DNA of 64,000 nucleotides from Streptomyces sp. BK208 (GCF_004364245.1 NZ_SOAV01000012.1:124001-188000), one strand, 5' to 3'. Numbered from the stretch's first letter, positions 45,998-54,878 are shown. Notes: generated by a model from the sequence alone, not told the origin. Numbers and translations: made by a program.

Positions 45998-47008
45998 TCA
46001 GCGTCGTTCGGGCTTCGCGCTGCGCGACATCAGTTCCTTCACGGCGACCACCGGGGACTTGCCCTCGTGGACGATGGCGACGACCGTCTCGGTGATGGGC
46101 ATGTCGACGCCGTGCCTGCGGGCCAGGTCCAGCACCGACTCGCAGGACTTGACGCCCTCGGCGGTCTGCTTGGTGACCGCGATGGTCTCCTCCAGGGTCA
46201 TGCCCTTGCCGAGGTTGGTGCCGAAGGTGTGGTTGCGCGACAGCGGCGAGGAGCAGGTCGCCACCAGGTCGCCCAGTCCGGCAAGTCCGGAGAAGGTCAG
46301 CGGGTCGGCGCCGAGGGCGACTCCGAGACGGGTGGTCTCCGCGAGGCCGCGGGTGATGAGGGAGCCCTTGGCGTTGTCGCCGAGGCCCATGCCGTCCGCG
46401 ATGCCGACGGCGAGGCCGATCACGTTCTTCACGGCGCCGCCCAGTTCGCAGCCGACGACGTCGGTGTTGGTGTAGGGGCGGAAGTACGGCGTGTGGCAGG
46501 CGGCCTGGAGGCGCTGGGCGACGGACTCGTCGGGGCAGGCGACCACGGCGGCGGCCGGCATACGGGCGGCGATCTCGCGGGCCAGGTTGGGTCCGGTGAC
46601 CACGGCGATGCGTTCGGCGCCGACCTTGGCGACGTCCCCGATGACCTCGCTCATCCGCATCGCGGAGCCGAGTTCGACGCCCTTCATCAGTGACACCAGG
46701 ACGGTGTCGGGCGCGAGCAGCGGCGTCCAGTCGGCGAGGCCCGCGCGCAGGGTCTGGGAGGGCACGGCGAGGACGGTGAAGTCGGCGTCCCGGGCGGCCT
46801 CGGCGGCGTCGGTGGTGGCCCGCAGGTTCTCGGGGAGCTCCACGCCGGGCAGGTAGTCCGGGTTGGTGCGGGTGGAGTTGACGGCGTCGGCGAGTGCGGC
46901 GCGGCGTCCCCACAGGGTGACGTCGCAGCCCGCGTCGGCGAGGACCGTGCCGAAGGCGGTGCCCCAGGACCCGGTGCCGAAGACGGCCGCCTTGAGGGAC
47001 TTGCTCAC
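45998..47008 (-). CDS. gpsA: glycerol-3-phosphate dehydrogenase [NAD(P)+]
   Basis: 336 residues from GTG 47008, which overlaps the plsC-like stop (GTGA). N-terminal GTGSWGTA nucleotide-binding loop (11-18), catalytic lysine in GGAVKNVIGLAVGIADGMG. Supplies sn-glycerol-3-phosphate for phospholipids. Translationally coupled to the acyltransferase gene upstream. Confidence 0.97.
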   Translation of the reverse strand: MSKSLKAAVFGTGSWGTAFGTVLADAGCDVTLWGRRAALADAVNSTRTNPDYLPGVELPENLRATTDAAEAARDADFTVLAVPSQTLRAGLADWTPLLAPDTVLVSLMKGVELGSAMRMSEVIGDVAKVGAERIAVVTGPNLAREIAARMPAAAVVACPDESVAQRLQAACHTPYFRPYTNTDVVGCELGGAVKNVIGLAVGIADGMGLGDNAKGSLITRGLAETTRLGVALGADPLTFSGLAGLGDLVATCSSPLSRNHTFGTNLGKGMTLEETIAVTKQTAEGVKSCESVLDLARRHGVDMPITETVVAIVHEGKSPVVAVKELMSRSAKPERR

Positions 47009-47793
47009 GTGCTCCGCCCTTCTGCCCGCGGTCCGCTCGTCCGCGACGACGCCGACTGCGCCTGCTGCGTCCGGCGCCGCTGTTCGATCCGCTCGCGGCG
47101 CGGGTCGTAGGGGGTGTCGGGTGCCTTCTCGCCGCGGATCGCCTCCAGCTGGTGGGTGACGGCGGCCATGATGACCTCCGTCGCCTCCCTCAGCACGTCC
47201 GCGGTCATCTCCTTGCCGTAGAAGCGCGACAGGTCGACCGGCGGACCGGCGAGCACCTGATGGGTCTTGCGCGGCAGGAGGTTCGGCTTCTTGGCGTACG
47301 GCGGCAGCAGTTCGTTGCAGCCCCACTGGGCGACCGGGATCACCGGGCACTTGGTCTGCAGGGCGACGCGCGCGGCACCGGTCTTGGCGGTCATCGGCCA
47401 GCCGTCCGGGTCGCGGGTGAGGGTGCCCTCGGGGTAGAAGGCGACGCACTCGCCGCGCTCCACGGCGTCGATCGCGGCCCGGAAGGCGCTCAGCGCGTCC
47501 GTGCTCTCGCGGTAGACGGGGATCTGTCCGGTCCCCCGCATCGCGGCGCCGACGAAGCCCTTCTTGAAAAGGCCGCTCTTGGCCAGGAATCGCGGGACGC
47601 GTCCGGTGTTGTACTGGTAGTGCGCGTACGCGAAGGGGTCGACGTGCGAATTGTGGTTCACGGCGGTGATAAATCCGCCCTCGGCCGGAATGTTCTCCAT
47701 TCCCCGCCAGTCCCGCTTGATCAGAACCACCAGCGGCGGTTTGCAGATCACCGCGGCCAAGCGGTACCAGAAGCCGATTCTGCGGCGGGGCAC
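47005..47793 (-). CDS. plsC: 1-acyl-sn-glycerol-3-phosphate acyltransferase (PlsC family)
   Basis: 262 residues from GTG 47793, GGAGG about 14 bases upstream. Motif I NHNSHVDPF (46-54), motif III FYPEGTLTR (about 115), PVAQWG-type motif IV. One N-terminal hydrophobic segment. A basic, Arg/Gln-rich end. Makes phosphatidic acid; sits in an operon with gpsA. Confidence 0.93.
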   Translation of the reverse strand: MPRRRIGFWYRLAAVICKPPLVVLIKRDWRGMENIPAEGGFITAVNHNSHVDPFAYAHYQYNTGRVPRFLAKSGLFKKGFVGAAMRGTGQIPVYRESTDALSAFRAAIDAVERGECVAFYPEGTLTRDPDGWPMTAKTGAARVALQTKCPVIPVAQWGCNELLPPYAKKPNLLPRKTHQVLAGPPVDLSRFYGKEMTADVLREATEVIMAAVTHQLEAIRGEKAPDTPYDPRRERIEQRRRTQQAQSASSRTSGPRAEGRST

Positions 47794-47936
47794 ACTGACA
47801 CCTTTCCTCCAGGGCCTGGGGCCGGACAAGTGTCGCCCCGGGCCGCCCGTCTGTCGAGAACACCGTACGCCCCGAAGAGTGAACCGCCAGGTGTCACGGG
47901 TGACAATGACGGCGACGAGAGAAGGACGGAACGCTC

Positions 47937-48575
47937 GTGCAGTGGACCTTGGTCGTACCCGTGAAGACCCTCGCCCGGGCCAAGAGCAGGCTGGCTGACA
48001 CCGCGCACGACGGGGTGCGGCCGGGGCTCGCGCTCGCGTTCGCACAGGACACCGTGGCAGCGGCGCTGGCCTGCCCGGCGGTCGCGGATGTGGCAGTCGT
48101 CACGGGCGACGCGCGGGCCGCGCGGGAGCTGGCGGCGCTCGGCGCGGGCATCGTCGCGGACGAACCCGACGGCGGCCTGAACGCCGCGCTGGCGCACGGA
48201 GCGTCCGTGGTACGGGCGCGCCGGCCCGACAGTCCGGTGGCCGCGCTCAACGCGGATCTCCCGGCACTGCGGCCGTCGGAATTGGCACGGGTGCTCGCCG
48301 CGGCCGGGCAATTCCCGCGCTCTTTCCTCCCGGACGCCGCCGGAATCGGCACCACCTTGCTGGCCGTGGCACCGGGGCGCGAATTGGCCCCGGCATTCGG
48401 TACGGATTCACGTTCCAGGCACCGGGCGTCCGGCGCGGTGGAACTGTGTCCGGAAGCGGTGGACTCCGTACGCCAGGACGTGGACACCGGCGGTGATCTG
48501 CGCTCCGCGCTGTCACTCGGGGTGGGGCCCCGTACGGCCGCGGTGGCGGCGCGGCTGCTGATCGCCGGGCAGTAG
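47937..48575 (+). CDS. cofC: phosphoenolpyruvate/2-phospho-L-lactate guanylyltransferase
   Basis: 212 residues from GTG 47937. Nucleotidyltransferase fold with VPVKTLARAKSRLA (7-20), VVTGDARAARELA, VAALNADLPALRPSEL and GIGTTLLAVAPGR. CofC/FbiD makes the GPP-activated precursor of coenzyme F420; actinomycete enzymes reportedly prefer phosphoenolpyruvate. No other F420 genes are in the window. Confidence 0.93.
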   Translation: MQWTLVVPVKTLARAKSRLADTAHDGVRPGLALAFAQDTVAAALACPAVADVAVVTGDARAARELAALGAGIVADEPDGGLNAALAHGASVVRARRPDSPVAALNADLPALRPSELARVLAAAGQFPRSFLPDAAGIGTTLLAVAPGRELAPAFGTDSRSRHRASGAVELCPEAVDSVRQDVDTGGDLRSALSLGVGPRTAAVAARLLIAGQ

Positions 48576-48584
48576 GCTTCCGGC

Positions 48585-48806
48585 ATGCAGGCGACCGCGT
48601 ACACGTACGACCCCGAAAGCCGCAGCGGGCAGGTGCTGCTCGACGACGGTACGCCCGTGCCCTTCGACGCGGCGGCGTTCGACGCGGGCGGTCTGAGGCT
48701 GCTGCGGCCCGGGCAGCGGGTGCGCATCGAGACCGAGGACGCGGGCGAGGCCGCGGGCGCCGGCGCGGGCCGCCGGATCACGCTGGTGACGCTGCAGACG
48801 TTCTGA
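48585..48806 (+). CDS. small beta-barrel protein, cold-shock-like
   Basis: 73 residues. Starts 9 bases after cofC and is probably cotranscribed. SGQVLLDDGTPVPFDAAAFDAGG, then LRPGQRVRIE and ITLVTLQTF, look like a cold-shock/OB barrel (G-x-V..DDG..F..., PGQRV.), but the aromatic RNA-binding motifs (GFGFI, VFVH) are absent. Conserved in Streptomyces as I recall, function unknown. Confidence 0.7.
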   Translation: MQATAYTYDPESRSGQVLLDDGTPVPFDAAAFDAGGLRLLRPGQRVRIETEDAGEAAGAGAGRRITLVTLQTF

Positions 48807-48837
48807 TCCACGGGGCGCGCCGCCCCGCACACGCCGC

Positions 48838-48866
48838 GGGCCGGACTCCGAGAGGGAGTCCGGCCC
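48838..48866. terminator. bidirectional terminator hairpin
   Basis: GGGCCGGACTCC/GGAGTCCGGCCC stem with GAGAG loop, between the convergent cofC unit and hupS. Confidence 0.85.
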
Positions 48867-48917
48867 GGCGCGTGAGTGCCCTGTGCCCGTTCGCCTGCTG
48901 CTGCTCGTCGCTGCCTG

Positions 48918-49574
48918 CTACTTCTTGCGGGCGGTGGCCTTCTTGGCGGTGGTCTTGCGGGCCGTCGACTTCTTGGCCGGGGCCTTCTTGGCGGTCGCCT
49001 TCTTCGCGGGCGCCTTCTTGGCGGCGGTCTTCTTCGCCGCCGCCGTGGTGCTCTTGGCCGCGGACTTCTTGGCGGTGGTCTTCTTCGCCGTCGTCTTCGC
49101 CGCCCCGGTGGTCTTCTTCGCGGTGGTCTTCTTCGCCGCGGAGGCCGTCTTCTTGGCCGCGCCCGTGGCCTTCTTCGCGGCCCCCGTGGCCTTCTTCGCG
49201 GCGGCCTTCTTGCCCGCGGCCTTGGAGATGGTGGGCGGCGGGCCGGACAGGCTGCCCTTGGGGGCCTTCTTGACCGCGATGTCGTTCTTCGGGAGCTTCT
49301 TCGAGCCGCTCACCAGGTCCTTGAAGCCCTGGCCCGCGCGGAAGCGCGGCACCGAGGTCTTCTTGACCCGAACCCGCTCGCCCGTCTGGGGGTTGCGGGC
49401 GTAGCGGGCGGGACGGTCGACCTTCTCGAAAGAACCGAAGCCGGTGACCGAGACCCGGTCGCCCGCGACGACGGCACGGACGAGGGCGTCCAGGACCGCG
49501 TCGACAGCGTCGGCGGCCTGCTGCCGGCCGCCCAGCTTGTCGGCAATCGCTTCTACGAGCTGCGCCTTGTTCAC
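48918..49574 (-). CDS. hupS: HU-family nucleoid protein with Lys/Ala tail (HupS)
   Basis: 218 residues. HU core 1-95 (MNKAQLVEAIADKLG, GFGSFEKVDRPARYARNPQTG). A tail of about 110 residues built from repeated (A)KK(A/T)(A/T)AKK units resembles histone H1. It is the sporulation-associated HU of Streptomyces, helping spore nucleoid compaction. The upstream 130 bases are strikingly AT-rich for this genome. Confidence 0.95.
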   Translation of the reverse strand: MNKAQLVEAIADKLGGRQQAADAVDAVLDALVRAVVAGDRVSVTGFGSFEKVDRPARYARNPQTGERVRVKKTSVPRFRAGQGFKDLVSGSKKLPKNDIAVKKAPKGSLSGPPPTISKAAGKKAAAKKATGAAKKATGAAKKTASAAKKTTAKKTTGAAKTTAKKTTAKKSAAKSTTAAAKKTAAKKAPAKKATAKKAPAKKSTARKTTAKKATARKK

Positions 49575-49711
49575 GTCTTCCCCTTCGGAGACATCGCCAG
49601 AACGTATGTGTTCAAGCTTTTTCGCACGTTAGGCAGATATATACCGCAAATCAAACACGAAACGGGCTTATCACCCTTGTGCCGCAACGGATTCGGGCTC
49701 TCCCGGCCGGT

Positions 49712-49942
49712 TCAGCCTTCCTCTTCGGGGAATCGACCCGCGTCGAGGTCGTCGGTGAACCGATCCAGGCGCCGTGCCGCACCGGCGAGATCGTGTTTGG
49801 CCGCGGCCGTAATGACCAGCAGCTTCCGGGTCAGCGCCATCCGTACGCCCTCCGGGACTTGCAGTGCGCGCACTCTTGTGTGCGCTTCCTTGAGCCGGAC
49901 CGCGACCGCCGTATAGAGCTCGAGTTGGCCGTCGTGTTCCAT
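49712..49942 (-). CDS. conserved small actinomycete protein
   Basis: 76 residues from ATG 49942 (MEHDGQLELYTAVAVRLK). Predominantly helical, no cysteine, no membrane segment. No clear ribosome binding site; translation may begin at a leaderless or near-leaderless mRNA. I recognise it only as a conserved gene next to hupS/leuD. The upstream gap to leuD (286 bases) has hairpin-like GC repeats near 50120-50160. Confidence 0.7.
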   Translation of the reverse strand: MEHDGQLELYTAVAVRLKEAHTRVRALQVPEGVRMALTRKLLVITAAAKHDLAGAARRLDRFTDDLDAGRFPEEEG

Positions 49943-50228
49943 GCACAGATTGTGCCATCTGGGGCGAGTTGTCGCCTGCGCAGGGGGCAACTGCCGCCTC
50001 GAACGGCCTTCCCGGTGCACTCGGAAGTCGGTCCTCAGGACTGGGAGTACCCCGGCAACAACGCCTCTAACGTGGGAAGTTGTCCGTCGCGCCCGCCACG
50101 GGCGGCGTCGGGCGGATCCGGAAACGGCCGTACCCCCGATCGGGCTGATCGGGGGTACGGCGGGGATGTCGGGTGGCCGAAACTCGACCTTGCGGGAGCC
50201 CCGGAGAGACGCGCCGGGGGTCCGGGGG

Positions 50229-50822
50229 TCAGACCTGGAGGGTCTGCGGCTTGTGGGACGGACGCTTCGCCTCGTAGGCGGCGATGTCCGCCTCGTTCCG
50301 GAGGGTGATCGAGATGTCGTCCAGCCCGTTCAGCAGGCGCCAGCGGGAGTTCTCGTCCAGCTCGAAGGGCGCGGTGACGCCCTCGGCGCGGACCTCGCGG
50401 GCCTCCAGGTCGACGGTGATCTCGGCCTGCGGGTCCTTCTCCACCAGTTCCCACAGCGTGTCCACGGTCTTCTGGTCGAGGACCACCGTGAGCAGGCCGT
50501 TCTTCAGCGAGTTGCCCCGGAAGATGTCGGCGAAGCGGGAGGAGATCACGGTCTTGAAGCCGTAGTTCTGCAGCGCCCAGACGGCGTGCTCGCGGGAGGA
50601 GCCGGTGCCGAAGTCGGGGCCCGCGACCAGGACGGTGGCGCCCTCGCGCTCGGGCCGGTTGAGCACGAACTCGGGGTCCTTGCGCCAGGCCTCGAACAGC
50701 CCGTCCTCGAACCCGTCCCGGGTCACCTTCTTGAGCCAGTGGGCGGGGATGATCTGGTCGGTGTCGACGTTGCTGCGGCGCAGCGGGACGGCCCGGCCGG
50801 TGTGCTTGGTGAACGCTTCCAT
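50229..50822 (-). CDS. leuD: 3-isopropylmalate dehydratase small subunit
   Basis: 197 residues. MEAFTKHTGRAVPLRRSNVDTDQIIPA and GPDFGTGSSREHAVWAL, the swivelling-domain signature of LeuD. Works with LeuC on 2-isopropylmalate in leucine synthesis. 5 bases after the leuC stop. Confidence 0.97.
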   Translation of the reverse strand: MEAFTKHTGRAVPLRRSNVDTDQIIPAHWLKKVTRDGFEDGLFEAWRKDPEFVLNRPEREGATVLVAGPDFGTGSSREHAVWALQNYGFKTVISSRFADIFRGNSLKNGLLTVVLDQKTVDTLWELVEKDPQAEITVDLEAREVRAEGVTAPFELDENSRWRLLNGLDDISITLRNEADIAAYEAKRPSHKPQTLQV

Positions 50823-50827
50823 GACTC

Positions 50828-52258
50828 TCAGACTCCAGCGGGCGTGGGGACGTCGGCGTCGGACAGGTCGGCCGGGGAGGCCAGGTGACCCAGGACCGCC
50901 GTCGCGGCCGCGACCTGCGGCGACACCAGGTGGGTGCGGCCGCCCTTGCCCTGGCGTCCCTCGAAGTTGCGGTTGGAGGTGGACGCGGAGCGCTCACCCG
51001 GGGCCAGCTGGTCCGGGTTCATGCCCAGGCACATCGAGCAGCCCGCGTGCCGCCATTCGGCGCCAGCCTCCTTGAAGACCACGTCCAGACCCTCGGAGAC
51101 GGCCTGCAGACCCACCCGCGCCGAACCCGGGACGACCAGCATGCGTACGCCGTCGGCGACTTTGCGGTCCCGGACGATCTCGGCGGCGGCGCGCAGGTCC
51201 TCGATGCGGCCGTTGGTGCAGGAGCCTACGAAGACGGTGTCCACCCTGATGGAGCGCAGCGGCTGACCGGCCTCCAACCCCATGTACTCCAGCGCCTTTT
51301 CGGCGGCGAAGCGCTCCGAGGCGTCTTCGTACGAAGCCGGGTCGGGGACGGCGGCGGAGAGCGGCGCGCCCTGGCCCGGGTTGGTGCCCCAGGTGACGAA
51401 GGGAGCCAGCTCGGCGGCCTCGATGACCACCTCGGCGTCGAACTCCGCGTCGTCGTCCGTGCGCAGCGTCCTCCAGTACGCGACCGCCGCGTCCCAGTCG
51501 GCGCCCTCGGGGGCGTGCGGGCGGCCCTGGAGGTAGGCGAAGGTGGTCTCGTCGGGGGCGATCATGCCCGCGCGGGCGCCGGCCTCGATCGACATGTTGC
51601 AGATGGTCATGCGGGCCTCCATCGAGAGCTTCTCGATGGCCTCGCCGCGGTACTCCAGGATGTAGCCCTGGCCGCCGCCGGTGCCGATCCGCGCGATGAT
51701 CGCCAGGATCAGGTCCTTGGCCGTGACGCCGTCGGGCAGTTCGCCGTTGACGGTGATCGCCATGGTCTTCGGACGGGCCATCGGCAGCGTCTGGGTGGCC
51801 AGCACGTGCTCGACCTGGGAGGTGCCGATGCCGAACGCCAGCGCGCCGAAGGCGCCGTGCGTCGAGGTGTGCGAGTCGCCGCAGACCACGGTGGTGCCGG
51901 GCTGGGTCAGGCCCAGCTGGGGGCCGACGACGTGCACGACGCCCTGCTCGACGTCGCCCAGCGGGTGCAGCCGGACACCGAACTCCGCGCAGTTCTTGCG
52001 CAGCGTCTCCAGCTGGGCCCGGGAGACCGGGTCCGCGATGGGCTTGTCGATGTCGAGCGTCGGGGTGTTGTGGTCCTCGGTGGCGATGGTCAGGTCGAGC
52101 CGCCGCACCGGGCGGCCGCTCTTGCGGAGGCCGTCGAAGGCCTGCGGGCTGGTCACCTCGTGCAGCAGGTGCAGATCGATGAAGAGGAGGTCGGGCTCGC
52201 CCTCGGCGCGCCGGACGACGTGGTCGTCCCAGACCTTCTCCGCGAGTGTCCTACCCAT
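50828..52258 (-). CDS. leuC: 3-isopropylmalate dehydratase large subunit
   Basis: 476 residues from ATG 52258 (MGRTLAEKVWDDHVV), AGGGAAAG upstream. Iron-sulfur ligand cysteines in FVGSCTNGR and GCSMCLGMNPD, plus VCGDSHTSTHGAFG. First gene of leuCD, divergent from ndgR, whose product binds the leuC promoter in S. coelicolor. Confidence 0.97.
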   Translation of the reverse strand: MGRTLAEKVWDDHVVRRAEGEPDLLFIDLHLLHEVTSPQAFDGLRKSGRPVRRLDLTIATEDHNTPTLDIDKPIADPVSRAQLETLRKNCAEFGVRLHPLGDVEQGVVHVVGPQLGLTQPGTTVVCGDSHTSTHGAFGALAFGIGTSQVEHVLATQTLPMARPKTMAITVNGELPDGVTAKDLILAIIARIGTGGGQGYILEYRGEAIEKLSMEARMTICNMSIEAGARAGMIAPDETTFAYLQGRPHAPEGADWDAAVAYWRTLRTDDDAEFDAEVVIEAAELAPFVTWGTNPGQGAPLSAAVPDPASYEDASERFAAEKALEYMGLEAGQPLRSIRVDTVFVGSCTNGRIEDLRAAAEIVRDRKVADGVRMLVVPGSARVGLQAVSEGLDVVFKEAGAEWRHAGCSMCLGMNPDQLAPGERSASTSNRNFEGRQGKGGRTHLVSPQVAAATAVLGHLASPADLSDADVPTPAGV

Positions 52259-52402
52259 CGCTTTCCCTTCGGTCGGCGACGAGGCGCCGACCCAACTAGA
52301 GATCTTGGGGAAGCGGTGCCCGCACCCCTGTGCTTCCGGGCAGCCGCCACCAGGCCCTCTCGTCACGGGCCGTTGTGACTTCCTGTCGTCCAGGGTGGCG
52401 CG

Positions 52403-52430
52403 TTCCATGGAAAATTGAACTTGCGTTTCA
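52403..52430. promoter_or_regulatory. palindromic sites in the leuC-ndgR intergenic region
   Basis: TTCCATGGAA palindrome (52403-52412), then a quasi-palindrome TTGAAC-TTGC-GTTTCA (52415-52430), 26 bases upstream of ndgR. This is the expected region for the NdgR operator controlling leuC and its own gene. The exact operator is inferred. Confidence 0.5.
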
Positions 52431-52455
52431 CAGAGTGAGACGGGAGTATCGTGTC

Positions 52456-53172
52456 ATGGACAACAGTAGCGGCGTCGGCGTTCTGGACAAGGCGGCCCTC
52501 GTCCTGAGCGCTCTGGAGTCCGGCCCGGCCACCCTCGCGGGGTTGGTCGGTGCGACCGGACTGGCACGACCCACGGCCCACCGCCTGGCCGTGGCGCTGG
52601 AACACCACCGCATGGTGGCGCGCGACATGCAGGGACGTTTCATTCTCGGCCCGCGCCTGGCCGAGCTGGCCGCTGCGGCCGGCGAGGACCGCCTGCTCGC
52701 CACGGCGGGCCCGGTCCTCACGCACCTGCGCGACGTCACCGGCGAGAGCGCGCAGCTCTACCGCCGCCAGGGCGACATGCGCATCTGCGTGGCCGCGGCC
52801 GAGCGCCTGTCGGGCCTGCGGGACACGGTCCCGGTCGGCTCCACGCTCACGATGAAGGCCGGTTCCTCGGCGCAGATCCTGATGGCCTGGGAGGAGCCCG
52901 AGCGTCTCCACCGCGGCCTCCAGGGGGCGCGCTTCACCGCCACGGCCCTCTCCGGTGTGCGGCGCCGCGGCTGGGCCCAGTCCATCGGCGAGCGCGAGCC
53001 GGGCGTCGCGTCCGTCTCCGCGCCGGTGCGCGGCCCGTCCAACCGCGTGGTGGCCGCCGTGTCCGTCTCCGGGCCCATCGAGCGCCTCACCCGGCACCCC
53101 GGCCGTATGCACGCGCAGGCGATCATCGACGCCGCCGGACGCCTCTCCGAGGCGCTGCGCCGCAACGGCTGA
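52456..53172 (+). CDS. ndgR: IclR-family regulator NdgR
   Basis: 238 residues from ATG 52456. Winged helix (AGLVGATGLARPTAHRLAVAL, about 28-50), then an IclR effector domain (SAQLYRRQGDMRICVAAAERLSGL, and VSAPVRGPSNRVVAAVSVSGP). Divergent from leuC, the known arrangement of ndgR/areB, an amino-acid metabolism regulator that binds leuC and other targets. Closely matches family length. Confidence 0.94.
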   Translation: MDNSSGVGVLDKAALVLSALESGPATLAGLVGATGLARPTAHRLAVALEHHRMVARDMQGRFILGPRLAELAAAAGEDRLLATAGPVLTHLRDVTGESAQLYRRQGDMRICVAAAERLSGLRDTVPVGSTLTMKAGSSAQILMAWEEPERLHRGLQGARFTATALSGVRRRGWAQSIGEREPGVASVSAPVRGPSNRVVAAVSVSGPIERLTRHPGRMHAQAIIDAAGRLSEALRRNG

Positions 53173-53401
53173 CCGTCCCCGGACACTTCCGACCGACCGG
53201 TCACGGGCCCGCCTCAACGCCGCGGCGGGCCCGGCGCCGTTCTCGGACCCGCCGGGGGCCGCCGGGGGCCTCAGGGCGACCTCGACCTGCTCCGCCCCTC
53301 TCCTTGCACGGAGTTGACGACTCGCGCGGAGTCGACGACTCTCGCAGATTTGATCACGGAGGCGGGCCGGCGGGTCCCGGACTTCGTCGCGTGAACGCCG
53401 A

Positions 53402-53431
53402 AGGGGGCTCCCGCCTCAGCGGAAGCCCCCT
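53402..53431 (-). terminator. terminator hairpin after the tRNA cluster
   Basis: AGGGGGCT/AGCCCCCT stem 12 bases past the last tRNA-Glu (- strand). The 270 bases between ndgR and this cluster have no gene. Confidence 0.65.
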
Positions 53432-53442
53432 CGGGACTCGTG

Positions 53443-53515
53443 TACCCCCGACCGGATTCGAACCGGCGCTACCGCCTTGAGAGGGCGGCGTGCTAGGCCG
53501 CTACACAACGGGGGC
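53443..53515 (-). tRNA. tRNA-Glu (CTC)
   Basis: 73 nt. Acceptor GCCCCCG pairs with CGGGGGT, discriminator A, TTC arm GGTTCGAATCC, anticodon CTC flanked by CC and TC. CCA not encoded. Identical to the other two copies. Confidence 0.97.
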
Positions 53516-53559
53516 GTGGATCTTGCAGGCGTTCCGTACTGCATCGCCGCAGATCCGAG

Positions 53560-53631
53560 CTGGTCTACCAGGACTCGAACCTAGACTAACTGAACCAGAA
53601 TCAGTCGTGCTGCCAATTACACCATAGACCA
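53560..53631 (-). tRNA. tRNA-Gln (CTG)
   Basis: 72 nt. Acceptor TGGTCTA/TAGACCA, discriminator G, anticodon CTG in GATTCTGGTTC, T arm GGTTCGAGTCC. CCA not encoded. Confidence 0.96.
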
Positions 53632-53651
53632 ATGTGGTTTAGACCAGTTCG

Positions 53652-53724
53652 TACCCCCGACCGGATTCGAACCGGCGCTACCGCCTTGAGAGGGCGGCGT
53701 GCTAGGCCGCTACACAACGGGGGC
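53652..53724 (-). tRNA. tRNA-Glu (CTC)
   Basis: Second identical 73-nt copy, same acceptor, anticodon CTC and T arm. 20 nt from the first tRNA-Gln. Confidence 0.97.
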
Positions 53725-53786
53725 CCTAGCGATCCTGCATCGAGAACAGTGGGAGCTACCCGAGCTGTCCTCGCGGGAAGGATCTG

Positions 53787-53859
53787 TACCCCCGACCGGA
53801 TTCGAACCGGCGCTACCGCCTTGAGAGGGCGGCGTGCTAGGCCGCTACACAACGGGGGC
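53787..53859 (-). tRNA. tRNA-Glu (CTC)
   Basis: Third identical 73-nt copy. Spacer of 62 nt to the second tRNA-Glu and 21 nt to the upstream tRNA-Gln. Confidence 0.97.
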
Positions 53860-53880
53860 TTTGCAGATAAGCTCTGCGAG

Positions 53881-53952
53881 CTGGCCTACCAGGACTCGAA
53901 CCTAGACTAACTGAACCAGAATCAGTCGTGCTGCCAATTACACCATAGGCCA
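53881..53952 (-). tRNA. tRNA-Gln (CTG), acceptor variant
   Basis: 72 nt, first of the cluster to be transcribed. Like the other tRNA-Gln except TGGCCTA/TAGGCCA, a compensated base-pair change at 4-69. Confidence 0.96.
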
Positions 53953-54043
53953 CTGGAACGCAAGCCCCGGAGGGTTCTTGTTCTAGCGTTGCGCTTCCGG
54001 TTCCCGGCCCTCGGGCCCGCTCTCCGGCGGCGCAGGAAGAACA

Positions 54044-54778
54044 TTACCCGAAGGTGGACGGGGCTCCAAAACGGGTATCGGCGCCGAGCAGCGCGGGAAG
54101 TTCGGAGAGCGAGGCGATACGGCGCGGTCCGGCCGGCGGGTCGACGGCCGCGTAGGAGCCGCCGCGGTCGATCCAGACGGAGAGCAGCCCCGCGTCGGCG
54201 GCGCCGCGCCCGTCGATCTCCGGGTGGTCGCCGACGTACGCGACCTCTGCCGGGGTGAGCCCGAGGGCGTCGCAGGCCGCGAGGAAGGCCCCGGCCTCCG
54301 GCTTGGAGACGCCCAGCTCGGCGGCGCACAGGATGGCCTCGAAGCGGTCGTGCACGCCGAGGACGCGCAGCTTGCGGTCCTGGACGGTGAGGCTGGAGTT
54401 GGAGAGCACGGCGTGCCGGTGGCTGTCGGCCAGGGCGTCCAGGACGGGCATCACGTCCGGGAAGAGGGACCAGGCGGCCTCGTAGTGCGTGACGTAGCGC
54501 TGGAACCACGCGTCGGCCTCGGCGTCCGTCAGCTCCGGGCGGCCCAGGAAGACCCGGGTGCGGTCGCGCCGCTGTGTGAGGAAGTCCACCTCGCCCGCCG
54601 CGAAGCGCGCCCATTGCCGGTCGGTGATCTCCCGCCAGCGCCCGAGGGCCTCCTCGGCCGACCCGTACCCGGCCAGCAGCCCCTCGGCGGCCAGGTGGGC
54701 GTGCATGCCCTCGCGGTCGGCGGTGGTGTAGTCGAAGAGGGTGTCGTCGACGTCCCAGACCACGGCGCGGATGCTCAT
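54044..54778 (-). CDS. HAD-superfamily hydrolase
   Basis: 244 residues. Motif I DVDDTL (9-14), motif II SNSS, motif III K in SKPEAG, motif IV VGDHPEID. Cap domain (about 20-100) of the subfamily IA type. A small-molecule phosphatase or haloacid-type hydrolase; the substrate is unknown. It lies after gltX with about 100 bases between. Confidence 0.9.
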   Translation of the reverse strand: MSIRAVVWDVDDTLFDYTTADREGMHAHLAAEGLLAGYGSAEEALGRWREITDRQWARFAAGEVDFLTQRRDRTRVFLGRPELTDAEADAWFQRYVTHYEAAWSLFPDVMPVLDALADSHRHAVLSNSSLTVQDRKLRVLGVHDRFEAILCAAELGVSKPEAGAFLAACDALGLTPAEVAYVGDHPEIDGRGAADAGLLSVWIDRGGSYAAVDPPAGPRRIASLSELPALLGADTRFGAPSTFG

Positions 54779-54878
54779 GATCCGACGGTAACGCCGGGAC
54801 GCCGGCCGTGTCCGCCGTACGCCCGAGGGGCGGCCCCGGGAAGTCCGGGAGCCGCCCCTCGGGCGCGGGTGCGGGCGG

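Noticed and set aside
48918..49250. Tandem AAGAAG-type DNA repeats
   Set aside because: They encode the Lys/Ala tail of HupS and do not form an independent element.
52259..52408. An upstream ATG frame of leuC as an attenuator leader peptide
   Set aside because: No run of Leu codons and the frame joins leuC directly; no paired hairpins suitable for attenuation were found.
53443..53952. Regular repeats at 53.4-53.9 kb, resembling a CRISPR array
   Set aside because: Repeats are tRNA-Glu and tRNA-Gln genes with full cloverleaf features; spacer lengths are irregular.
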